Shown: positions 1-6,540 of the stretch, one piece after another
Layout: each line of letters starts with the position of its first letter
Position numbering within the stretch: the first letter of the stretch is position 1
The notes under the pieces: generated by a model
What the model was told of the DNA's origin: nothing
Databases searched by the model: none
What the model saw: the letters and a program-made list of their open reading frames with translations, nothing else
Translations under genes and position numbers: made by a program
From: JACDDK01 sp038198445
GTDB taxonomy: Bacteria; Actinomycetota; Rubrobacteria; Rubrobacterales; Rubrobacteraceae
Reading direction: 5' to 3'
Length of the DNA stretch: 15,644 bases
NCBI GenBank assembly: GCA_038198445.1
Contig: JBBPZZ010000025.1
Location: forward strand, 1 to 15,644

Positions 1-2
1 TC

Positions 3-191
3 TCGGATGAGCCGTCGTCGGTCCTCGCGAGGGATTACGGGCTCGCGCCGGAGCGCGCGCGGGTGATGCCGGCGGCGATAACGACGCTCGCGGCGATTCT
101 GGAGCACTTCGATAGAGAGGAGTTGACGGTGGCGCGCGGGGGTCTGCGGGAGGGGACGATCCTCACTCTGGCGGACGGGAGAGAGATATGA
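3..191 (+). CDS. ppx: Ppx/GppA family exopolyphosphatase, C-terminal end (partial)
   Basis: Frame 3 is open from the left edge to a TGA at 189-191 and encodes the last 62 residues of a protein. The visible segment RARVMPAAITTLAAILEHF followed by VARGGLREGTIL resembles the C-terminus of the actin-fold domain of Ppx/GppA phosphatases, where a conserved Gly-Leu-Arg-[ED]-Gly sequence closes the fold. Ppx enzymes remove terminal phosphates from polyphosphate or hydrolyse pppGpp. The stop overlaps the ppk1 start in an ATGA arrangement (188-191), which points to translational coupling and agrees with the usual ppx-ppk pairing. The N-terminal part with the catalytic and phosphate-binding motifs is outside the window, so Ppx cannot be told from GppA on sequence alone; the neighbour ppk1 favours Ppx. 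Confidence 0.8.
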   Translation, partial: SDEPSSVLARDYGLAPERARVMPAAITTLAAILEHFDREELTVARGGLREGTILTLADGREI

Positions 192-2284
192 CCGATACCG
201 ACGTAGAACGCAAGCCGAACCTTTCGGACCCGTCACTGTACACAAGCCGGGAGTTGTCATACCTTGGCTTTATCGGGAGAGTCGTGGCGCAGTCGCAGGA
301 CGAGCGGCATCCGCTGCTGGAGAGGGTGCGATTCCTTGCGATGTCAGAGACTCAACTGGACGAGTTCTTCATGATCCGGGTGGCGGGTCTGCAACAGCAG
401 GTAACCTCCCAGCTACCGAACCCGGTCCCCGACGGCATGACGCCCGAGGAGCAACTATCAAGTATCAAGGAGAGCACCGAGGAATCCTTTGCGGAGCGGC
501 GCCGGATACTGGACGAGGAGATCCTGCCGGCACTCCAGAAGGAAGGCATCCGGATTGTGCCGCACGGCAAGATACCGGCGAAGGGACGGCGCGAGCTGCG
601 CCAGACGTTCGCGCGCGACATACTCCCGATCCTGACGCCACTAGCCATAGACCCGGCGCACCCTTTCCCGCACATCTCAAACCTCTCGTTGAACCTGCTC
701 GTCGTCATAGAGGACCAGGGAAGCAAGGTAATGGCGCGCGTGAAGGTGCCGACCACGATCCCGCGTTTTATGAAAGTCCCGCCGCAGGAGAAGCTGGAGG
801 AAGTCACCCAGCCGGGCAAGCACGAGGAGATAAAGCTCGTGCGAGTCGAGGAGGTCATCGCGGCCAACCTGGACGAGCTGTTTCCAGGCAAGAAGATACT
901 GGCTAGCCACGTCTTCCAGGTTACGCGCAACGCGGACTTCGTCATAGAGGAGGACGAGGCATCTGACCTGCTCCAGGCGATAGAGGACGAGATAGAGGGG
1001 CGCTGGTTCGGACAGAGCGTGCGGCTCGTCGTCACCGACGCGATGCCGGACGACCTGCGCGACTGGCTGGTCTGCAGGCTCCGGCTCGGAGAGAACGACG
1101 TGTACGCCGTCCCGGAGCCGATAGGGCTCGCGGACTTCGAGGAGCTTACGGACCTGGACCGGTCGGACCTGCTCTACGCGCCGATCTCCCCTCGGGTGCC
1201 GTCGGAGATCCGGAGCGCCCGATCCATAACCCAGGCTACTCGCAACGGCGACATCCTGCTCTATCATCCCTACGATTCGTTCAACCCGGTCGTGGACTTC
1301 GTGCGCGCCGCCGCCAACGACCCGGACGTCCTCGCCATAAAGCAGACTCTCTACCGCGTCGGCTCAAAGTCCCCCATAGTCGAGGCGCTCTCCGAGGCCC
1401 GCGACGAGCAGACGCAGGTCGCGGTCCTCGTGGAACTGAAGGCGCGCTTCGACGAGGAGCCGAACATAACCTGGGCCAGACGGCTGGAGGCGCGGGGCGT
1501 CCACGTCGCCTACGGCACGGTGGGCCTGAAGACGCACGCGAAGATATGCCTGGTAGTCCGGCGCGAGGGCTCAAAGCTCCGGCGCTACATCCATCTGGGG
1601 ACGGGGAACTACAACCCCGGAACGGCCCGGATCTACACGGACTTCTCCTACTTCACCGACGACCCGAACCTGGCCGAGGATGGGGCGGACCTCTTCAACT
1701 ACCTGACCGGGTACTCGGAGCATGAGGAGTATCACGAGTTGCTCGTCGCCCCGACGACGCTGCGCGACGGCCTCGCGCGGATGATCGAGGAACAGACGGA
1801 GAAGGCCAGGAACGGCAAGCCCGCGAGGATCACTTGCAAGACCAACTCGCTGACGGACCCGCAGCTCATAGAGCTTCTGTACGAAGCCTCGCAGGCGGGC
1901 GTGAAGGTAGATATGGTCATCCGCGGCATCTGCTGCTTGAAGCCGGGACTCGAAGGCGTCAGCGAGAACATCCGGGTGGTCTCGATCGTTGGGCGCTTTC
2001 TCGAACACGCGCGCATCTTCGCCTTCGGCGAGGGTAAAGACGAGAAGATCTACCTCGGAAGCGCCGACCTGATGCAACGTAACCTCGACCGCCGCGTGGA
2101 GACTACCTTCCCCCTGCGCGAGAAGCATCACCGCGATAAGGTCCGCCGCCTCCTGGATCTACAACTCTCCGACAATATGAACTCCTGGGAGCTGAAACCC
2201 GACGGCGTCTACGAACGTCTCCAACCAAAAGATGGCGAGGAGCCGCTGGATAGCCAGGAGATACTCCTAGAGCAGCCTTTCTAA
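188..2284 (+). CDS. ppk1: Polyphosphate kinase 1
   Basis: PPK1 reversibly transfers the gamma phosphate of ATP to polyphosphate and is membrane associated in many bacteria. The 698 residues match the family length. The N-terminal domain begins with RELSYLGFIGRVV and contains MSETQLDEFFMIRVAGLQ, a strong PPK1 signature. The autophosphorylated histidine lies in HLGTGNYNPGTA (His469, equivalent to E. coli His435). The second essential histidine is in LEHARIFAFG (His607, equivalent to E. coli His592), followed by LGSADLMQRNLDRRVE. The start is set by GGGAGAG just upstream and by the ATGA overlap with the preceding ppx-like gene. Both phosphohydrolase-fold domains are intact, so the enzyme should be active. 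A CYTH-CHAD gene follows after 96 bases. Confidence 0.97.
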   Translation: MTDTDVERKPNLSDPSLYTSRELSYLGFIGRVVAQSQDERHPLLERVRFLAMSETQLDEFFMIRVAGLQQQVTSQLPNPVPDGMTPEEQLSSIKESTEESFAERRRILDEEILPALQKEGIRIVPHGKIPAKGRRELRQTFARDILPILTPLAIDPAHPFPHISNLSLNLLVVIEDQGSKVMARVKVPTTIPRFMKVPPQEKLEEVTQPGKHEEIKLVRVEEVIAANLDELFPGKKILASHVFQVTRNADFVIEEDEASDLLQAIEDEIEGRWFGQSVRLVVTDAMPDDLRDWLVCRLRLGENDVYAVPEPIGLADFEELTDLDRSDLLYAPISPRVPSEIRSARSITQATRNGDILLYHPYDSFNPVVDFVRAAANDPDVLAIKQTLYRVGSKSPIVEALSEARDEQTQVAVLVELKARFDEEPNITWARRLEARGVHVAYGTVGLKTHAKICLVVRREGSKLRRYIHLGTGNYNPGTARIYTDFSYFTDDPNLAEDGADLFNYLTGYSEHEEYHELLVAPTTLRDGLARMIEEQTEKARNGKPARITCKTNSLTDPQLIELLYEASQAGVKVDMVIRGICCLKPGLEGVSENIRVVSIVGRFLEHARIFAFGEGKDEKIYLGSADLMQRNLDRRVETTFPLREKHHRDKVRRLLDLQLSDNMNSWELKPDGVYERLQPKDGEEPLDSQEILLEQPF

Positions 2285-2380
2285 AGCTCTTGCTCCGGCG
2301 GCTGAAATGAACCGGGCCGTCGCGGATGGTATCATGCGCTACTTTGTCTGATTGACTCGACGGAGGTAGCTACTAAGCGC

Positions 2381-4003
2381 ATGCAGGAGCAGGTTTCGGA
2401 CCATCAGGAGGTCGAGTGGCAGTTCGACGCTCTCGACACGCGGCCCGTGGCCCGCTGGCTGGAGAGAAGATCCCGCCGGGACACCCCCAAGGTGGCCGCG
2501 AACGAGACCCGCGACCTGACCGACACTTATTTCGACACCGCCGACTGGCGGCTCTACCGCGCCGGTTGTGCCTTGCGTGTACGTCATAAGGCGGGCAAAG
2601 GTGGAGGCTACGAGGCGACCATGAAATCGCTCGACTCCGGGGGCGAAGGCATCCGGCGGCGGCGTGAGATCTCCGAGCCCGCTCGGAGCGGCGAAGCTGA
2701 CGCTCTGTCAGAGGCGTCCGGTCCCGTGGGGGTTCGCGTGCGCGCGCTCGCCGGAGCGGCTTCCCTGAATGCTATTTTCACCGTAGAGACCAGGCGCGTC
2801 GCCCATGCGCTATCGTTGCGCGATGCGCGCGTTGGGGAGGTGACGCTCGATACCTCGGAGATACCGCTGGAGAATGGGGCGGAGCCCGCGCGGTTACTGC
2901 GGGTCGAGGTCGAGGCGGAGCCAAACGCGGGGCCGGAGGCGCGGGGAAGTCTTGAGACTTTCGTGGAGGAGCTGCGCGAGGCATGCAAGCTCTCGCCTGC
3001 CAGGGCGTCCAAGTACGAGGCGGCGGTATTTGCCCGCGGTCTGGTCCCGCCGGGAGCCCTGGACCTCGGGCCGACGACCGTGGACGCTTCGCTCACGGTC
3101 GGGCAGGTCGCGTTCGCCGTGATGCGGCAGCAGTTCGCCACGTTTCTGGCTCACGAGCCCGGCGCGAGGATCGGCGAAGACCCGGAGGAACTGCACGACA
3201 TGCGGGTCGCATCGAGGAGGTTGCGGGTGGCGATCAAGGTCTTCGGCGAGGCGTTGCCGGTGCGATTGCGAAGGATGGAGGCGGAGATGAAATGGGCCGC
3301 CACCGTCCTCGGAGAGGCGCGCGACCTGGACGTGCAACTGGAGCAACTGGAGACCTGGATCTCCGAGGCCGATCCGGAAGACCGCGAACCGCTCGGAGAG
3401 CTGCGCGTTGTCCTCGAAGACCGGCTGGAGAAGGCCCGCCGGGCGATGCTCCGCGCCCTCGACTCCAAACGCTACACGCGGCTCGTCGAATCGCTCGAAC
3501 TCTCGCTGCGGCGCGGACCTTCACCGCGTTCGAAGGCGGCCGGATGGCCCGTGCTTGCCGTCGCGCCGGACCTCGTGCAGGCTCGATACCACAAGGTCCG
3601 AAAGGCCGGGGACCGCATTACGGAGGATTCATCCGCCGGGGATTACCACGATCTGCGGAAGAAGGGCAAGCGTCTTCGCTACGCTCTGGAGTTCCTCTCC
3701 GGCGTCTACGGGAAGGCGGTCCAGGAGCTTATCTCCCCGCTCAAGGCGATGCAGGACGTGTTGGGGGACCACCAGGACGCCGTGGTCGCCATCGCCCATC
3801 TACGCGAGTTGAGCGACGCCCGCGTGGGACGCCGCAAGCTGCCCGCGAGGACGGGCTTCGTGATGGGCGGCATAGCCCACCGCTATGCGCTGGAGGCAGC
3901 GGAGCTGCGGGCGCGGTTCCCGAAGGTCTACGGCAAGGTTCAGGGCAAAGACTGGAAAAAGCTGCGTGAGATGATGGATAATCGCCGGCCGGCCGAGGAC
4001 TAG
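2381..4003 (+). CDS. CYTH-CHAD domain protein, probable polyphosphate-binding protein
   Basis: A 540-residue protein with an N-terminal CYTH (triphosphate tunnel) domain, about residues 8-200, and a C-terminal CHAD helical domain, about 230-510. CYTH landmarks are YFDTADWRLYRAGCALRVR and the basic EGIRRRREIS. CHAD landmarks are the two His/Arg repeats HDMRVASRRLRV (His272) and HDLRKKGKRLRYALEF (His423), plus LGEARDLDV and LGDHQDAVV. CHAD domains bind polyphosphate, and many CYTH enzymes hydrolyse triphosphate or inorganic tripolyphosphate. The N-terminal ExExK metal/phosphate motif reads EVEWQ (residues 10-14), with Gln in place of the Lys, so tunnel catalysis may be weakened or lost. The best Shine-Dalgarno, GGAGGT at 2362-2367, lies 13 bases before the ATG, longer than usual, and no in-frame alternative start was found. 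It lies 21 bases before sixA. Confidence 0.93.
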   Translation: MQEQVSDHQEVEWQFDALDTRPVARWLERRSRRDTPKVAANETRDLTDTYFDTADWRLYRAGCALRVRHKAGKGGGYEATMKSLDSGGEGIRRRREISEPARSGEADALSEASGPVGVRVRALAGAASLNAIFTVETRRVAHALSLRDARVGEVTLDTSEIPLENGAEPARLLRVEVEAEPNAGPEARGSLETFVEELREACKLSPARASKYEAAVFARGLVPPGALDLGPTTVDASLTVGQVAFAVMRQQFATFLAHEPGARIGEDPEELHDMRVASRRLRVAIKVFGEALPVRLRRMEAEMKWAATVLGEARDLDVQLEQLETWISEADPEDREPLGELRVVLEDRLEKARRAMLRALDSKRYTRLVESLELSLRRGPSPRSKAAGWPVLAVAPDLVQARYHKVRKAGDRITEDSSAGDYHDLRKKGKRLRYALEFLSGVYGKAVQELISPLKAMQDVLGDHQDAVVAIAHLRELSDARVGRRKLPARTGFVMGGIAHRYALEAAELRARFPKVYGKVQGKDWKKLREMMDNRRPAED

Positions 4004-4024
4004 GAAACGAAGTAAGGGGGAATA

Positions 4025-4528
4025 TTGAATCTCTACCTGGTGCGCCACGCCGTAGCCTACGAGCGCGACCCGAGCCGCTGGCCGGATGATTCGAAGCGTC
4101 CGCTTACGCCGGAGGGCGAAGAGGATTTCCGGGAGGTGTCCCGTGGCCTGGAGCAGGTAGTTCCAGAGGCGCAAGCGCTCCTGAGCAGCCCTTACAACCG
4201 TGCGTGGCGGACGGCGGAGATCCTCGCCGGGCAACTCGAAGGATGGCCCAATCCTGAATATTTTCCTGCTCTCGAACCTGACATTCCGCCCGGTAAAGCC
4301 GCGCTCGCGCTGGAGACTTATGCTGGAGCGCGGTCCATCGCCCTGGTCGGGCACCGTCCGGGCCTGCACGAGCTGGCCTCCTACCTGCTCACCGGGGAGG
4401 ACAAAAAGCTAGACATAAGGATCAAGAAAGGCGGCGCGCTGTGCATTGGCTTCGAGGGCGAACCAGCTCCTGGCGCTGGCAGGCTGCGCTGGCTTTTTAC
4501 TCCGAAGGTGCTGCGTTCGATTCGTTGA
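4025..4528 (+). CDS. sixA: SixA-type phosphohistidine phosphatase (histidine phosphatase superfamily)
   Basis: A 167-residue protein starting with a TTG at 4025 behind a GGGGG-containing Shine-Dalgarno. The phosphatase motif is LVRHAVA, with nucleophile His8 and Arg7. SSPYNRAWRTAEIL supplies further basic pocket residues, and the second catalytic histidine is in IALVGHRPGLHEL (His110). The short single-domain form without a cap matches SixA, which dephosphorylates phosphohistidine on HPt-type domains or on the PTS protein NPr in E. coli. Placement 21 bases after the CYTH-CHAD gene makes it the last gene of the polyphosphate cluster. Its true substrate here could be another phosphohistidine or a small phosphate ester. 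Its last 32 bases overlap the 3' end of the convergent 2H phosphoesterase gene. Confidence 0.88.
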   Translation: MNLYLVRHAVAYERDPSRWPDDSKRPLTPEGEEDFREVSRGLEQVVPEAQALLSSPYNRAWRTAEILAGQLEGWPNPEYFPALEPDIPPGKAALALETYAGARSIALVGHRPGLHELASYLLTGEDKKLDIRIKKGGALCIGFEGEPAPGAGRLRWLFTPKVLRSIR

Positions 4529-5180
4529 GCGGTATGCTCGCAAGGGTCCGGGGCTCCGGGTAGTCGGAGCGAAGGTCCAGCAGCGTAAGCTCCACGTTCT
4601 TTACCATCACTTCCCCGACGGACCACTCCCGGTAGCGCTCCACGGCGGAGATCAAAGCCGCCGGGGCGCGGCCGCCGTCCGGAGCCTGGAAGTAAGCGAG
4701 GGTCAGGTGCGGCGGCCCTGGCGGTTCTTTAAGCCCGCAACTTACCCGTAGGGTGTCGCGCAGTTCGTTTATCATTCCTCCGTCATATAGCTCGATGAAG
4801 GCAGCGCCGGGGAAGGCGTTCAGGTTCGCCAGCGCCACCTCGAAGGCCGGGAAATCGGCCAGGGCGCGCCGGGCGTTTATTTCGATCTCCGTCAGCCGCT
4901 CCGGAGACATTTCATCGGGCTCTTCGGGTTCTGGAACGAGGAAGCCGAGCAGAAACAGGGTGATGTGCATGAAGTGATCCGGATGTAAAGAAACAAATTG
5001 GAACGGTCTCAGCGCTTCTCTCAGCGGCTCCAGTCGCTCGCGCATGCTCGAAGCGTCCATCGGAACCATCAGGGAGGCCGAAAGCGTGTGACCGTCTTGC
5101 CATTCCGGGTCCGTACGGCCGCCAAATTCCAGGCGACGCTCCGCGGCGAACCGTTGCCATATCTCGGCGTACCCTTCCAT
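4497..5180 (-). CDS. 2H phosphoesterase superfamily protein (2'-5' RNA ligase/cyclic phosphodiesterase-like)
   Basis: A 227-residue protein with the two HxT motifs that define the 2H superfamily: HITLFLLGF (His72, Thr74) and HLTLAYF (His158, Thr160). Members such as LigT/ThpR and plant cyclic phosphodiesterases open 2',3'-cyclic phosphates or join RNA ends through 2'-5' bonds. It is somewhat longer than ThpR, with an N-terminal extension of about 35 residues and a Glu-rich insert after motif 1, so it may be a lineage-specific 2H protein and I give no gene symbol. The ATG at 5180 has no strong Shine-Dalgarno. The terminator upstream of it isolates it from the sortase gene on the same strand. 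Its 3' end overlaps sixA by 32 bases tail to tail. Confidence 0.82.
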   Translation of the reverse strand: MEGYAEIWQRFAAERRLEFGGRTDPEWQDGHTLSASLMVPMDASSMRERLEPLREALRPFQFVSLHPDHFMHITLFLLGFLVPEPEEPDEMSPERLTEIEINARRALADFPAFEVALANLNAFPGAAFIELYDGGMINELRDTLRVSCGLKEPPGPPHLTLAYFQAPDGGRAPAALISAVERYREWSVGEVMVKNVELTLLDLRSDYPEPRTLASIPLNESNAAPSE

Positions 5181-5271
5181 CGGCGAACTCTAGCAGACAT
5201 CCACCATGCGGACTAACCTGGCTCGCACGGCGATCTCATCTTCGTGTTCGACTGCCCGCACGATGGATAAT

Positions 5272-5301
5272 AAAAAGAGCGCCCTCGTTAAAGGGCGCTC
5301 T
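5272..5301 (-). terminator. Intrinsic terminator of the sortase gene
   Basis: Perfect 10-bp stem, AGAGCGCCCT at 5276-5285 and AGGGCGCTCT at 5292-5301, with a 6-nt loop. Read on the minus strand, the stem runs straight into TTTTT (5276-5272). It lies 22 bases after the sortase stop and about 90 bases before the 2H phosphoesterase start, so these two minus-strand genes should be separate transcripts. Confidence 0.92.
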
Positions 5302-5323
5302 AGAGATTCGTTGCTGGACTTCC

Positions 5324-6295
5324 TTACGCGGGATCCACGCTCGTCAGGTCGCCCCGGACAACGAGCCGCACGTCGTAGGCGGGCGGGTTGATGCACGTTT
5401 GGAGGCTGACCTGATCCGTACCCGTCGGATTAATCACCCAGGTGTCGTAGATGGATACCTGCAGGATATCCGACACCGTGTAGGTGTATTGCGTACCGTT
5501 CGCGTCGGTGATGTAGATCTGATCCCCGTAAGTCATGTTGGGCAGGCTGGCGAAGTTCATGTAACTGCCGGTACCCGAGTAGCCGAGTACGTGCCCCGCG
5601 ATGTATGTGTTGGACCCCGGTATCCACGGATAACCAGACGTGGGGGCGTGACCCGGCCCGTTGTACAGCGTCGCCTCGTCCACGCCCTCGCCTACGCCCT
5701 GGCCGGAGATGCCCATCTTGGGGACCGTCAGAGACATAGCCGAGTTGGCCGGAGCCGGCGCGCTCGACGGGTCAGCCGTCGAACCCTGATCCGCCGGCGC
5801 CGGTTGGGCGGCTTGCTCTGGCTGAGCGGCTTGCTCTGGCTGAGCGGTTTGCTTTGGCTGCTCCGCTTGTTTCGGACCGGAACTCAACGTAATGCCCACG
5901 GAACTGCCTTTTTTGACCTTGGCATCGGAGGAGGGCTTCTGCGTGATTACCCCGCCCTTATCCACGCCTTCGCTCGACTTCTCCTCGACTTTACCGAGCT
6001 TTAGGTCATTGCTCTTGAGCAGTTTCTCGGCTTCTTGCCTGGTTGCGCCTTCGGGAATCTTTGGGACCTTGACGAGGGCGGGCTTTGCGGCCTGCTTCTT
6101 TGCCGGGTTGGGAGCTGAGGCTACGTCAGGCTTTGACGCCGTCTTTACCGGCGAGGCTTCTTGCCCGAAAGAACCGAGCCCGAACACGACGACACCAAGC
6201 ACCACGGCGCCGACGGCCAGAAGCGTGGCGGCCAGCAGGTACAGACCTACCTTGCGTCGCTTGCTCTTTGAGAGCCTAGATTCCTTTCTTCCCAT
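5324..6295 (-). CDS. Membrane-anchored sortase with one extracytoplasmic PASTA domain
   Basis: A 323-residue protein in four parts. A Lys/Arg-rich cytoplasmic N-terminus precedes one membrane segment (about 17-40), giving an N-in orientation. A single PASTA domain (about 75-142) starts KVPKIPEGATRQEAEKLL. A Pro/Gln/Ala-rich linker (about 143-185) contains repeats. A C-terminal sortase domain (about 188-316) follows. The sortase catalytic residues are visible: His235 in YIAGHVLGYSG, Cys301 in LQTCINPP and Arg310 in RLVVRG. Sortases cleave a sorting signal and join surface proteins to the cell wall or to each other; the compact form resembles classes D/E. PASTA domains bind peptidoglycan and are best known from PrkC/PknB kinases and PBPs, so this one may dock the sortase on the wall. 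No sorting substrate is encoded nearby. The ATG is preceded by a GGAAAGG Shine-Dalgarno. Confidence 0.92.
   Translation of the reverse strand: MGRKESRLSKSKRRKVGLYLLAATLLAVGAVVLGVVVFGLGSFGQEASPVKTASKPDVASAPNPAKKQAAKPALVKVPKIPEGATRQEAEKLLKSNDLKLGKVEEKSSEGVDKGGVITQKPSSDAKVKKGSSVGITLSSGPKQAEQPKQTAQPEQAAQPEQAAQPAPADQGSTADPSSAPAPANSAMSLTVPKMGISGQGVGEGVDEATLYNGPGHAPTSGYPWIPGSNTYIAGHVLGYSGTGSYMNFASLPNMTYGDQIYITDANGTQYTYTVSDILQVSIYDTWVINPTGTDQVSLQTCINPPAYDVRLVVRGDLTSVDPA
5808..5861 (-). repeat. Three tandem 18-bp units coding the sortase linker
   Basis: Units lie at 5808-5825, 5826-5843 and 5844-5861. The first two are identical (GCGGCTTGCTCTGGCTGA on the plus strand) and the third differs at a few positions. 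They code the AQPEQA/AQPEQA/AQPKQT part of the Pro/Gln/Ala linker between the PASTA and sortase domains, so unit number could set the reach of the catalytic domain and may vary between strains. Confidence 0.85.
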
Positions 6296-6373
6296 ATCTG
6301 AAGATCCTTTCCCAACTCTATTTGAAGCTCATATAGGGTTACATTTCGCGCACGGAACATTGTATCAGGGAGA

Positions 6374-6433
6374 ATATAGTAGCGGGAGGGTAGATTGCGA
6401 AATATTTTTATTTTTTAAGGATTTCTACTATAT
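6374..6433. repeat. 9-bp inverted repeat in the divergent promoter region
   Basis: ATATAGTAG at 6374-6382 and CTACTATAT at 6425-6433 are exact reverse complements separated by 42 bases. The separation is about four helical turns, suiting a looped or two-site operator better than a terminator. Chance occurrence in AT-rich sequence is possible. Confidence 0.4.
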
Positions 6434-6530
6434 ATGCGCGGCCGCGTTGTTTCCGCCGCACATATGCCGCCACGCCTGACTCGGGGCTTTGGTGGATACG
6501 CTTATGCTACTATCGCAGCGAGGCTATCCA

Positions 6531-6536
6531 AAGGAG
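6531..6536 (+). promoter_or_regulatory. Shine-Dalgarno that decides the GST start at 6541
   Basis: AAGGAG, 4 bases before ATG 6541. The downstream in-frame ATG at 6595 has no comparable site. This supports translation beginning before the in-frame TGA, so that the TGA is met inside the gene. Confidence 0.75.
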
Positions 6537-6540
6537 AGAA

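Larger units (their letters stand above)
6296..6540. promoter_or_regulatory. Divergent intergenic region between sortase and Sec-GST candidate
   Basis: This 245-base spacer must hold the promoters of both the leftward sortase gene and the rightward GST gene. It includes a stretch much richer in A and T than its surroundings (about 6395-6435). The heptamer CTACTAT occurs at 6425-6431 and 6507-6513 and in inverted form at 6376-6382. TACTAT at 6509-6514 is a possible -10 for the GST gene, but the -35 is poor. No riboswitch consensus or RNA gene was recognised. Confidence 0.5.

Noticed and set aside
352..1035. Long antisense frames within ppk1 and the CYTH-CHAD gene
   Set aside because: Typical spurious open frames of GC-rich genes; low-complexity Arg/Ser/Pro composition and no domain motifs.
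2983..3969. 328-codon plus-strand frame inside the CYTH-CHAD gene
   Set aside because: Shifted shadow of the CHAD domain, rich in Arg/Gly/Pro without motifs.
6296..6540. Riboswitch or small RNA in the sortase/GST spacer
   Set aside because: No conserved core such as that of the c-di-AMP (ydaO) class was found, and no strong hairpin with a T run.
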